From the NCBI RefSeq assembly GCF_002080045.1, contig NZ_MUIN01000011.1, positions 440,354 to 504,353 of the forward strand: a stretch of 64,000 nt of DNA, written 5' to 3'. The DNA comes from Pseudomonas sp. Bc-h. Lineage in GTDB: Bacteria > Pseudomonadota > Gammaproteobacteria > Pseudomonadales > Pseudomonadaceae. The notes under the pieces were generated by a model. It did no database searches, was not told the DNA's origin, and saw only the letters and a program-made list of their open reading frames with translations. Numbering within the stretch: position 1 is the first letter of the stretch; every line of letters starts with the position of its first letter. A program made the position numbers and the translations under genes. Positions 17,260 through 25,908 of this stretch are shown here, piece by piece.

Positions 17260-19152
17260 ATGAAATGCGATCCACCTCTTAGCGCGCCGCCATCACTTGC
17301 CGTGAAACCCCGCCTGATCCGCCACCTGTTCCTGCCGCCGCTGGTCATTCTGCTGATGATCGCGCTGGGCTATGTCACTTATCTGTACAGCGAAAAGAAC
17401 GGCATCCAGGCACTTGGCGAAAACGGCCAGCGTCAGCTCGAACTGCACGCCCGTACCGTCGAAAGCGAAATCAACAAGTACAACTACCTGCCCAGCGTGC
17501 TGGAGCTCGAATCCAATGTCTCTGACCTGCTCAACGATCCGTCGCCAGAACTGCGCAGCAAGGTCAACGACTACCTCGAAGGCCTGAACCGCCGCAGCCG
17601 CAGTCGCGCCATTTACGTGCTCGACACCACTGGCCGTGTGCTGGCCACCAGTAACTGGCGCGATGCCGACAGTTATCTGGGCGAAGACCTGTCCTTCCGC
17701 GCCTATTACCAGGACGCCATTCGCGGCCTGCCCGGGCGCTTCTACGGCATAGGCAGCACCACCGGCGAGCCGGGTTATTACCTCGCCCACGGGCTGGAAG
17801 AAAAAGGCAAGATCATCGGCGTTGCCGTGATCAAAGTGCGTCTGGAAGCCTTGGAAGAACGCTGGCAGCGGGCGCGTCTGGAAGCCTTCGTCAGCGATGA
17901 GAACGGCATCATCATTCTGTCCAGCGATCCGGCACGGCGTCTTAAATCGGTTCGTCCGCTGACCGCGGAAACCAAGGAGCGACTGGCGCGCAGCCTGCAA
18001 TATTACTGGTGGCCGCTCAACGAGTTGGTGCCGCTGGAACGCGAACTGATTTCCGAGGGTGTGGAGAAGCTGACCTTCCCCGCCAACACCAGTGTCGACC
18101 ATGAACATACGGTGGTGAGTTATCTGGCGCAGACCCGCGATCTGGCCGACACGCCGTGGCATCTCACCCTGCTCACACCGCTGGAAGACCTGCGTCGTGA
18201 GGCTGCCAACCAAGGCATGCTGGTGGCCGTGGCCTGTGCGCTGGTGGCGTTTCTGCTGATCGCCTGGAACGAGCGACGCAAGGTGATTTCCACTCGCCTC
18301 GCCGCACGTGAGGCACTGGAGCAAGCCAACAACGAACTGGAGCGTCGGATTACCGAACGCACCGCTGATCTGCGCGCCAGCAATGAACGCCTCAAGGGGC
18401 AGATTCGCGAGCGGCGTCAGGCCGAGGAGACGTTGCGTCAGGCGCAGGATGAGTTGGTGCAGGCCGGCAAACTGGCGGCTATCGGGCAGATGTCCACCAG
18501 CATCGCTCATGAACTCAACCAGCCGCTGGCGGCATTGCGCACGCTTTCCGGCAATACCGTGCGCTTCATCGAGCGTGGCGCGCTGGACACCGCCAGCGCC
18601 AATCTGCGAACCATCAATGATCTGGTGGACCGCATGGGTCGTATCACGGCGAGCCTGCGCGCGTTTGCCCGACGCGGCGAAGACAAGGGCCAGGCATCGC
18701 TGACCAAGGCGGTAGAAGCCGCACTCCAATTGCTTTCCGGACGTCTGGAAAGCAACTCGCTGGCACTGCATCAACAATTCGACGATGTGGAGCTGGCGAT
18801 TGATCAAACCAGGTTGGAACAGATTCTGGTGAACCTGATTGGCAATGCGCTGGACGCCATGCAGGCGCAACCGCTGCCGGTGCTGTGGCTGGAGGGCGAC
18901 CTGTTCGAAGGCCGCTATCGCCTGCGAGTCCGCGACAACGGCCACGGCATCGACGCTGAAGCGCGCAAGCATCTGTTCGAACCGTTTTTCACCACCAAGC
19001 CCGGTGAACAGGGCCTGGGACTGGGCCTGACGTTGTCGGCCAGTCTCGCTGCTGCGGCAGGAGGCAGCCTGAATGCCGAAGACCCGGCCGAAGGAGGCAC
19101 GATGTTCGTGTTGATGTTGCCGCTGGTGAACAGCGGGGCTCACACCGCATGA
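17260..19152 (+). CDS. aauS: Sensor histidine kinase of the acidic amino acid system (AauS)
   Basis: About 630 residues. The first membrane helix is LFLPPLVILLMIALGYVTYL, followed by a periplasmic PDC/Cache-like sensor of about 290 residues, a second helix (GMLVAVACALVAFLLIAW), a coiled coil, HisKA with the phosphorylated histidine in TSIAHELNQPLAALR, and HATPase (N, G1, F and G2 boxes ending GLGLGLTLSASLAAAAGGSL). This DctB-like layout, and its place after gltIJKL, match P. aeruginosa/P. putida AauS. AGGA eight bases upstream favours the ATG at 17260 over one at 17212. Confidence 0.88.
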   Translation: MKCDPPLSAPPSLAVKPRLIRHLFLPPLVILLMIALGYVTYLYSEKNGIQALGENGQRQLELHARTVESEINKYNYLPSVLELESNVSDLLNDPSPELRSKVNDYLEGLNRRSRSRAIYVLDTTGRVLATSNWRDADSYLGEDLSFRAYYQDAIRGLPGRFYGIGSTTGEPGYYLAHGLEEKGKIIGVAVIKVRLEALEERWQRARLEAFVSDENGIIILSSDPARRLKSVRPLTAETKERLARSLQYYWWPLNELVPLERELISEGVEKLTFPANTSVDHEHTVVSYLAQTRDLADTPWHLTLLTPLEDLRREAANQGMLVAVACALVAFLLIAWNERRKVISTRLAAREALEQANNELERRITERTADLRASNERLKGQIRERRQAEETLRQAQDELVQAGKLAAIGQMSTSIAHELNQPLAALRTLSGNTVRFIERGALDTASANLRTINDLVDRMGRITASLRAFARRGEDKGQASLTKAVEAALQLLSGRLESNSLALHQQFDDVELAIDQTRLEQILVNLIGNALDAMQAQPLPVLWLEGDLFEGRYRLRVRDNGHGIDAEARKHLFEPFFTTKPGEQGLGLGLTLSASLAAAAGGSLNAEDPAEGGTMFVLMLPLVNSGAHTA

Positions 19153-19175
19153 GATTTCAAGGCCGACTCTGTTCC

Positions 19176-19206
19176 TCTAGCAGTCCGGCCTGCCGGCGGA
19201 GCGGTG
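19176..19206. repeat. Single REP half-element (family A)
   Basis: CTAGCAGTCCGGCCTGCCGG appears without its mirrored partner, between aauS and aauR. Confidence 0.6.
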
Positions 19207-19251
19207 TGTCAGCCAGCATTTTCTTCACAGGTGTATCGATGAGAGTTTCGA

Positions 19252-20577
19252 ATGAACACTGAACTGACTGTCCTCATCGTCGAAGACGATCCTCATGTCC
19301 TGCTCGGCTGCCAACAGGCGCTGGCACTGGAAGACATTCACAGTCAGGGCGTGGGCAGTGCCGAAGAGGCGCTGGCGCTGGTCGGCGACAATTTTGCCGG
19401 GATCGTCATCAGCGATATTCGCCTGCCAGGCATCGACGGGCTGGAACTGCTCAAACGCCTGAAGGCGCGTGATCGCACGCTGCCTGTGGTGCTGATCACC
19501 GGCCACGGCGATGTGTCGATGGCGGTCGGGGCGATGCGCGACGGCGCTTACGATTTCATGGAAAAACCCTTCTCCCCCGAACGCCTGGTGGATGTCGCCC
19601 GACGTGCGCTGGAGCAACGCGGGCTGGCGCGGGAAGTCTGGTCGCTGCGTCGTCAACTGGCCGAGCGCGATTCGCTGGAAGGCAGAATCATCGGGCGCTC
19701 GGCCGCCATGCAGAATCTGCGGGCGCTGATCACCAATGTCGCCGACACCTCGGCCAACGTGTTGATCGAAGGCGAAACCGGTACCGGCAAGGAACTGGTC
19801 GCCCGTTGCCTGCATGATTTCAGTCGGCGTCATTCCAGTCAGTTCGTCGCCCTGAACTGCGGCGGGCTTCCGGAAAACCTCTTCGAAAGCGAGATCTTCG
19901 GCCACGAAGCCAATGCCTTCACCGGTGCTGGCAAACGGCGCATCGGCAAGATCGAACACGCACACAACGGCACGCTCTTTCTCGATGAAGTGGAAAGCAT
20001 GCCGATCAACCTGCAGATCAAACTGCTGCGGGTCTTGCAGGAGCGCACGCTGGAGCGGCTGGGGTCCAATCAAAGCGTTGCCGTGGATTGCCGCGTGATC
20101 GCCGCGACCAAGTCGGACCTCAACGAACTGAGCAAAGCCAGTCAGTTCCGTAGCGATCTCTATTACCGTCTCAATGTAGTAACGCTTGAACTGCCGCCTC
20201 TGCGTGAACGCCGCGAAGATATCCTGCAATTGTTCGAGCACTTTTTGCAGTTGTCTTCGCTGCGTTTCGATCGTGAGCCGCCACAGCTGGATTCGCAGAC
20301 AATGTCCGCACTGATGGGCCACGACTGGCCGGGCAACGTGCGCGAGTTGCGTAACGTCGCAGAGCGTTATGCTTTGGGGCTTCCTGCTTTCAAGAAGTCA
20401 GGGCTTTCGGTCAGCAGCCAGAGTCTGGGTTTTTCCGAAGCCGTGGAGGCGTTCGAGAAGAACATGCTCAGCGAGGCATTGCAGCGCAGTGGCGGGAATC
20501 TCAGCCAGGCCAGTCAGGAACTGGGGATGGCCAAGACTACGTTGTTCGACAAGGTCAAAAAGTACGGGTTGGGCTGA
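19252..20577 (+). CDS. aauR: Sigma-54-dependent response regulator (AauR)
   Basis: A 441-residue DctD/NtrC-type activator. The receiver domain has the acidic pocket EDD and the phospho-acceptor in VISDIRLPG (about residue 53); the AAA domain has Walker A GETGTGKELVAR and Walker B GTLFLDEVESMP; a Fis-like helix-turn-helix ends the protein (NLSQASQELGMAKTTLFDKVKKYG). The sigma-54 contact loop reads NAFTGA where GAFTGA is canonical. It should activate gltI from the sites at 13630-13674. Confidence 0.9.
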   Translation: MNTELTVLIVEDDPHVLLGCQQALALEDIHSQGVGSAEEALALVGDNFAGIVISDIRLPGIDGLELLKRLKARDRTLPVVLITGHGDVSMAVGAMRDGAYDFMEKPFSPERLVDVARRALEQRGLAREVWSLRRQLAERDSLEGRIIGRSAAMQNLRALITNVADTSANVLIEGETGTGKELVARCLHDFSRRHSSQFVALNCGGLPENLFESEIFGHEANAFTGAGKRRIGKIEHAHNGTLFLDEVESMPINLQIKLLRVLQERTLERLGSNQSVAVDCRVIAATKSDLNELSKASQFRSDLYYRLNVVTLELPPLRERREDILQLFEHFLQLSSLRFDREPPQLDSQTMSALMGHDWPGNVRELRNVAERYALGLPAFKKSGLSVSSQSLGFSEAVEAFEKNMLSEALQRSGGNLSQASQELGMAKTTLFDKVKKYGLG

Positions 20578-20620
20578 ATGCCGGCGCGATCGCGCATTAC
20601 CGTTTCGCAAATACAGCTTC

Positions 20621-20690
20621 TGTTGCCGTCCGGCTTGCCGGCGGTGACACACCCAAGATCGCCACCGCCGGCAAGTCGGACGGCTACAGG
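20621..20690. repeat. REP-type inverted repeat (family A)
   Basis: CCGTCCGGCTTGCCGGCGGT is mirrored by ACCGCCGGCAAGTCGGACGG, then CTACAGG. It fills the gap between convergent aauR and the PfkB kinase. Confidence 0.8.
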
Positions 20691-20691
20691 G

Positions 20692-21612
20692 TTATCCGCC
20701 AATCAGCTCATCAACCTCATCGGCTTTCGGTGCGGTCGCAGGCCCCCAGCGGGTCACGGCAATCGCCGCTGCCGCGTTAGCGCGCAATGCGGCCTGTTCC
20801 GCTGATAGCCCCGCCGCCAGCCCGGCCAGCAATACACCGGCGTGAGCATCCCCTGCACCGTTGGTGTCGATGGCGGTGACCGGGAAACCCCGCACATGGC
20901 GCGTTTCCCCTTGCTGACGAATCCAGCAACCCTGAGGCCCGTCACGCACGACGATCAGTGCATCGTCGTTCAGCCACTGCGCCAACTGCTCCAGTGCATC
21001 GGCGATGACTTCGCAGTCGGTGAAGCGCAATGCCTCTTCGCAGTTGCTGGTCCACAAGGTGATCAGAGGCAGCACCGCCTGCATCTCGGGGCCGTCCGGC
21101 GAGTTCACCAGCGGACCGGGATCGAACACCACTCCCGCACCTTTGGGCAGCTCGCACAGCCACTCCAGCAAAGTCGAGACTTTGTGCTTGTGCAACAGGC
21201 TGTAGCCGCTGACGCACACATAATCCTCAGGGAGCACCGTGACGCTGCGCAGGTCCTCGCGGGACAACCCGCCTTCGGCGCCCACGTAAGAGATGAACGA
21301 GCGCTCGGCGGACGGTTCGATCAACGCGACCGACAAACCGGTGTCCTGATCATCGGACCCCGGCGTTGCGATTTCGATACCTTCGGCAGCCATCGCCTGA
21401 CGCGCCAGGTCGCCGAAGCGACCCGAACCGTGACGCCCTAGATAGACCGTCTGCATGCCGTTTCGACAAGCAGCGGCCATCACGTTGAAACCACCTCCGG
21501 TCTCGAACTTCGCCGAGCTGGCGAGCACATCGCCGCCTGAGCGTGGCAAGGCATCGAGCGCCATGACCAAGTCAACCACGACCTGGCCTGTGTAGAGCAA
21601 TCTAGCGGGCAT
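20692..21612 (-). CDS. PfkB-family sugar kinase (YegV-like)
   Basis: A 306-residue ribokinase-type kinase. PfkB motif 1 is the GG in FETGGGFNVMAAACRNG (residues 37-52) and motif 2 is DTNGAGDAHAGVLLAGL with the catalytic aspartate of GAGD. The ATG at 21610-21612 has GAGG upstream and lies inside the end of the permease gene, so translation is coupled. Neighbours point to phosphorylation of a sugar or nucleoside released after uptake. E. coli YegV is the closest architectural parallel; substrate unknown. Confidence 0.8.
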   Translation of the reverse strand: MPARLLYTGQVVVDLVMALDALPRSGGDVLASSAKFETGGGFNVMAAACRNGMQTVYLGRHGSGRFGDLARQAMAAEGIEIATPGSDDQDTGLSVALIEPSAERSFISYVGAEGGLSREDLRSVTVLPEDYVCVSGYSLLHKHKVSTLLEWLCELPKGAGVVFDPGPLVNSPDGPEMQAVLPLITLWTSNCEEALRFTDCEVIADALEQLAQWLNDDALIVVRDGPQGCWIRQQGETRHVRGFPVTAIDTNGAGDAHAGVLLAGLAAGLSAEQAALRANAAAAIAVTRWGPATAPKADEVDELIGG

Positions 21613-23071
21613 GAGCAGCCTCTTCGGGAACGACGCGGCGGTCGCGAGAACCCCCGAGAATGGCATACAGGCCGCCAGCGACCACGAAGGTCACGATCCA
21701 GCCCAGACCGTTGTGGCCAAACCAGGAGTCAGACAGAAAGCCTTTGAACAACACGTTGTCCGCAGTAGTGGCGACAGTGGTGAAGCTGAACCCCAAAACA
21801 ATCGCCAGCGCCCAGGATCCCAGCGCTCGCCACTCGATCCCGCCGCGATACCAGTAGGCGCTGCGTGGCGACACGTCCATCAGATCCTTGGCCGAGTAGT
21901 AATGGCGATGGATCAGATCGACGACGAAGATCCCGACCCACGCGGTGATCGGCACGGCGAGCATCGAAATGAAGGTGATGAACGGGCCATAGAAGCTGTC
22001 GGCGATCAGCATGAAGTAGATCGAACCGGCGAAGATCGCCACGATGTCGACGATCACTGCGTGAACGCGCTTGATCTTCAGACCCAAGGTGAGCGTGGTC
22101 AGCCCGGCCGAATACACCGACAGATTGTTCGACAGCAACAGCCCGCCGAAGGCCGTGATCAGGTAAGGAACGGCCATCCAGGTCGGCAGCAATTCGCGGA
22201 TCGCGATGATCGGGTCCGTGGCCGACGCCAGGTGATCGTTGCCCACCGACAGCAAGCCGCCGAGAGTGATCAGCAGTACCAGAGGAATGCCCGCACCGAA
22301 TGCCGCCGAGGCGACCAGGCGAGTGGCTTTGACGCTGCGGTGTTGATAGCGCGACATGTCGGCGCCCGCGTTCGCCCAGCCGATGCCGGTGCCCGCCGCC
22401 ATGGTGCCCACGCCGATGATCATCGCGCTGAGGGGGGCCGGGGTGGCATTGAATACCGCAGTCCAGTCGATGTGTGCGATCAGGAAACCGCCGACAATGA
22501 TGTTCAGTGCGCCAAAGATGTACGTCGCCCATTTCTGGATGACCAGCAGCGTGGCGTGGCCCAGTCCGGAAACGGTGAGAGTCATCAGTACGAAAATCGC
22601 GATGAACAGCAGGGTCAGGCCCGGCGAGTTTTTCGCCTCGACCGCCGTACCGAACAGAATCGAGCACAGCGACAGCAACACGAAAGCAGCCGTGGTGGTG
22701 TTGACCGTTTCCCAACCCAGGCGCGACATCAGCGAAACGATGGTCGGACCGATATTGCCGCGCACCCCGAAAATGGCACGCGAGAGGGTCAGACTGGGCG
22801 CACGGCCGCGTCGGCCTGCGATGGAAATAACCCCCACCACAGCGAAGGAGCCCGCCGCTCCCAGAATCGCCACGATGATTGCCTGGCCAATGGACAGCCC
22901 GCGAAAGGCCACCAGCGTCGCACCCAACGGCAAGCCGAGAATGCTGATGTTGGCCGCGAACCAGACCCAGAACAGTTGCAGCGGATGGCCGTTGCACTCG
23001 TTTTCCGGAACCGGCTCGATGCCGCGTGTTTCAAGTTGTCCTGCGCCTTGACTGGCGTTGGATGACGTCAT
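21602..23071 (-). CDS. NCS1-family permease (cytosine/purine/allantoin type)
   Basis: A 489-residue inner-membrane transporter with about twelve hydrophobic helices. The N-terminal block CNGHPLQLFWVWFAANISILGLPLG and the GIGWANAGADMSRYQ segment are typical of CodB/PurP-like nucleobase permeases. The ATG at 23069-23071 follows AGGAGC. It overlaps the downstream kinase gene by 11 bases. It takes the place of the NupG-like transporter YegT of the E. coli cluster. Confidence 0.85.
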   Translation of the reverse strand: MTSSNASQGAGQLETRGIEPVPENECNGHPLQLFWVWFAANISILGLPLGATLVAFRGLSIGQAIIVAILGAAGSFAVVGVISIAGRRGRAPSLTLSRAIFGVRGNIGPTIVSLMSRLGWETVNTTTAAFVLLSLCSILFGTAVEAKNSPGLTLLFIAIFVLMTLTVSGLGHATLLVIQKWATYIFGALNIIVGGFLIAHIDWTAVFNATPAPLSAMIIGVGTMAAGTGIGWANAGADMSRYQHRSVKATRLVASAAFGAGIPLVLLITLGGLLSVGNDHLASATDPIIAIRELLPTWMAVPYLITAFGGLLLSNNLSVYSAGLTTLTLGLKIKRVHAVIVDIVAIFAGSIYFMLIADSFYGPFITFISMLAVPITAWVGIFVVDLIHRHYYSAKDLMDVSPRSAYWYRGGIEWRALGSWALAIVLGFSFTTVATTADNVLFKGFLSDSWFGHNGLGWIVTFVVAGGLYAILGGSRDRRVVPEEAAHAR

Positions 23072-23239
23072 GGGAAATGCTCCTGTTGCCATTTGTTCTG
23101 GTTGTGGGCAGTACGCAAAGCAAGTGACGTCCATGTCGCTGGGGCTTTTTCTGACAACGAGGCGCCCCGAACCTGCGCCGAATCCAGCGCAGGTATATGT
23201 CTCTTATTCATTTCAGCCAATCAGCAGGCTGGCGTCGGC

Positions 23240-24256
23240 TCAGACCGCGCGCAGGGACAGCAAATGCTCGACCAGTGGATAAAGTTCGAGTCCATTCACG
23301 GTTTTGATCTGTTCAATCAGCTCATCAGGCCAGGCGGACATGCCCTCGCAGGCGCCCAGCATCGCACCGAGAATGGCTGCGATGGTGTCGGTGTCGCCGC
23401 CCAGACTGGCCGCCATGCACACCGCGTCGAATGCCGATAACTGCGCCGACGCCACTTGATGAGCCAGGGCAAAGGCTGCGACCACCGACTCCTGGGAGGC
23501 CACCGAAGTACCGATGACGTCGTAGACCATTTCAGGCAGCTGTTCATTGCTGCACTCGGCGCAGAGCTTTTTCGCCCAGACGATCCGCGCCGCGATTCGC
23601 CCGCCCGCGATCCAGTGGCCATGGCGCTCGGCGCGCTGCGCAATACGTACACCAATCTCCAGCGCATCGCCCAGACTGGCGCCATTGATGCCCGCCGACA
23701 CCACGGCGGCCACCGCCGCCGCGCTGGAAATCCCCAGGTTGGTGTTGTGGGTCACTTGGCAGGCCTGCATCACTGACTGGACAAATTGCTCCTCGTCGAC
23801 CACGTCGGCGGCAATCCCAACCGGGGTGATACGCATGGCAGCGCCATTGGTAGTGCCGAAACGCCCCGCTTCTTCGGGGCTATGGCCCGCCAGGATCATC
23901 TCGATTGCGCGCTTGGTGGAGGGGCCAAGCAAATCCTGAGATCCCTTGGCCTGCATCACCGCTTCCCAGTCGATCAGGCTCTGCGCCAGATCCGAAGGCT
24001 CGATGCGCCCTCCTCCGGCCACCAGCAATTCGGCGACCAGCACCGCCTGTTCCGTGTCATCGGTGATCGAGCCCGCGACCATGTTCGGCGCGATGGGCTG
24101 ATCGGCATCGGCTGCGGTCAGCGTGGTAATGCGATCAAAGCGTTGCTTGATCTGCTCGCGACTCAACGATTGCGTGGGCATGCCCAGCGCATCGCCTAAA
24201 GCCAGGCCGTAAAAAGCGGCCAGAGCGCGGTCGCGAATGTCGATCAATGCAGTCAT
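23240..24256 (-). CDS. ADP-ribosylglycohydrolase-family protein (YegU-like)
   Basis: A 338-residue all-helical DraG-type hydrolase. Metal-binding blocks are GLALGDALGMPTQ at the N-terminus, AGSITDDTEQAVL (about residues 61-73), and SLGGDTDTIAAILGAMLGA near the C-terminus; together they supply the di-magnesium site. DraG relatives cleave N- or O-glycosidic ADP-ribose links, but neighbours suggest a small ribosyl substrate. Its ATG overlaps the stop of the GntR gene (ATGA), so the two are translationally coupled. Confidence 0.82.
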   Translation of the reverse strand: MTALIDIRDRALAAFYGLALGDALGMPTQSLSREQIKQRFDRITTLTAADADQPIAPNMVAGSITDDTEQAVLVAELLVAGGGRIEPSDLAQSLIDWEAVMQAKGSQDLLGPSTKRAIEMILAGHSPEEAGRFGTTNGAAMRITPVGIAADVVDEEQFVQSVMQACQVTHNTNLGISSAAAVAAVVSAGINGASLGDALEIGVRIAQRAERHGHWIAGGRIAARIVWAKKLCAECSNEQLPEMVYDVIGTSVASQESVVAAFALAHQVASAQLSAFDAVCMAASLGGDTDTIAAILGAMLGACEGMSAWPDELIEQIKTVNGLELYPLVEHLLSLRAV

Positions 24257-24966
24257 GTAGACGATCCAAATGCCAGGTGAAGTCGAAAATGCACGGGGTC
24301 CAGAAGACTTTCCACGTGCTCCATGAAACGTTGTCGTCGGTCGAAGGTGGTGCGGATCGCTTTGAGAAACACCGAACCCGGCTCACGCAGCATCAGCGCT
24401 GCATCGTCTTTGCTCAGCGGCTCGGCGCCGATCCATTGATCACCGCGATCACCTACATAACCATGAGCGGCCATGGTTACGGTCAGCGAGTCGTCGATCA
24501 GCCCGTCGCGTGGCAGGTTTTCCAGCCCGTCGACCGCCGGAATCAACACACGCTCCAGCGACACCACGCTGCCGTCCGCCGCCGTGCGACGACGGTCCAG
24601 CGCAATGAAATCCGCCGTGCCGAACCGGGCTTGCAGATCGGGACGTTGCACCGCGACCAGGCGCAGAATCTCGGTGCTGACCCTGGCGCCAGTGTCGGCC
24701 AGTGCCTGCGCCCACCCTGCGCGTTGATCCAGCGAGATTCCGTCGTAGGTCACGATGGAGCCGACGCCGGTCTGGGTCGCGATGTAGTTGCGGCGTTTGA
24801 GTTCGGACAGCGCCTCACGCAACGTGCCACGGCTGACGTTGAATTCCTGAGCCAGCAGATTCTCGCCGGGCAACAATTCACCGGACCCCATCTGCCCGGT
24901 TTCAATGCGTCGCGCCAGCTCATCGACCACGCGTTTTTTCTTGTCAAATCGAACCTGTCTAATCAT
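24253..24966 (-). CDS. GntR-family regulator with UTRA domain (YegW-like)
   Basis: About 237 residues from the ATG at 24964-24966. The winged helix (VVDELARRIETGQMGSGELLPGE, then VSRGTLREALSELKRRNYI) is followed by a HutC/UTRA ligand domain. In-frame starts at 25014 or 25071 are possible since no ribosome site is decisive. It heads the operon with the hydrolase, permease and kinase and is probably its local regulator. AATCATGTACAAATT at the start codon includes a short TTGTACA-type palindrome that could be the operator. Confidence 0.8.
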   Translation of the reverse strand: MIRQVRFDKKKRVVDELARRIETGQMGSGELLPGENLLAQEFNVSRGTLREALSELKRRNYIATQTGVGSIVTYDGISLDQRAGWAQALADTGARVSTEILRLVAVQRPDLQARFGTADFIALDRRRTAADGSVVSLERVLIPAVDGLENLPRDGLIDDSLTVTMAAHGYVGDRGDQWIGAEPLSKDDAALMLREPGSVFLKAIRTTFDRRQRFMEHVESLLDPVHFRLHLAFGSST

Positions 24967-25089
24967 GTACAAATTGATATCCGAGTTGGGGAATGGGAGC
25001 AAGTGATTTTTCATTTGCAATCCGGAATTTGTTACAGCTGTTACATCGCGTTGCGAGCGATTTCGCTCCACAAAGGTCGAGCGAAACCC

Positions 25090-25113
25090 TGTGAAAACGA
25101 GCTTGCTCGCGGG
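25090..25113. repeat. Partial REP of family B
   Basis: GTGAAAACGAGCTTGCTCGC contains the GAGCTTGCTCGC core of the second repeat family but lacks its GTGGGAGG arm and its mirrored partner. Confidence 0.45.
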
Positions 25114-25134
25114 TGCATCAATCAGCGTAGACCA

Positions 25135-25818
25135 TCATTGAGCAGGGTTAACCACACTGCCCTGCTCGCTGACGATCTGACGAATGGCGCCAACGAACAC
25201 GTCCACAGGCTGACCACCGGTGACGGCGTATTGATCGTTAAAGACGATTGTCGGCACCGAACTGACCCCGCGCGAGGTCCAGAGCTGTTCCAGCGCGCGC
25301 ACGTCATCGGCGTACTGGCCTGAGGTCAGCACCTCTTCGGCACGAGCGCGGTCCAGGCCGACTTTCTGCGCGACATCGGCCAGTATCGAGTGGCTGGACA
25401 CATTGGCGTGCTGGCTGAAATAGGCTATGAACAGGGCTTCCTTGAGGGCGTGCTGCTTGCCTTCGTGCTTTTTATCTTCGAGCGCAGCCCAATGCAGCAG
25501 GCGATGGGCATCGAAGGTGTTGTAGATACGCCGTTCGCCCTGCTTGAAGACAAAACCCAACTCCGCGCCGCGCTCACGGATGTTTTCGGCGTTGGCCTTG
25601 TACTGCTCCTGGGTCGAGCCGTACTTCTGGGCAATGTGCTCGAAGATCTCCTGACCCTCGGGAGCCATCTTCGGGTTGAGTTCGAACGGCTGGAAGTGGA
25701 TCTGCGCCTGAACCTCATCACCCAGATGCTCAAGGGCCTGATCCAGTGCCCGCAGGCCGATGATGCACCAGGGGCAGGAAACGTCAGAGATGAAATCGAT
25801 TTTCAGTGGAGTGCTCAT
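25135..25818 (-). CDS. DsbA-family oxidoreductase (FrnE type)
   Basis: A 227-residue cytoplasmic thioredoxin-fold protein without a signal peptide. The redox motif is C15-P-W-C18, and the conserved cis-proline region is GVSSVPTIVFND. FrnE relatives act as disulfide isomerases in stress resistance; others are 2-hydroxychromene-2-carboxylate isomerases, which usually lack the CxxC. GAGG precedes the ATG. It stands alone. Confidence 0.88.
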   Translation of the reverse strand: MSTPLKIDFISDVSCPWCIIGLRALDQALEHLGDEVQAQIHFQPFELNPKMAPEGQEIFEHIAQKYGSTQEQYKANAENIRERGAELGFVFKQGERRIYNTFDAHRLLHWAALEDKKHEGKQHALKEALFIAYFSQHANVSSHSILADVAQKVGLDRARAEEVLTSGQYADDVRALEQLWTSRGVSSVPTIVFNDQYAVTGGQPVDVFVGAIRQIVSEQGSVVNPAQ

Positions 25819-25908
25819 GGCAGCCTCGTGCGAAAGAGGAAAAGTCGCACGATACGCCTAAGTGGCCCGGGTAAAAACCTGTAGCCGTACACCTGCAGAG
25901 GGAGCACT

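Noticed and set aside
17293..19143. Long minus-strand open frame opposite aauS
   Set aside because: Low-stop GC-rich shadow; the plus strand encodes a complete sensor kinase with all motifs.
21611..23065. Plus-strand open frame of about 480 codons opposite the NCS1 permease
   Set aside because: Charged, repetitive composition typical of antisense to a hydrophobic membrane protein; no start signal.
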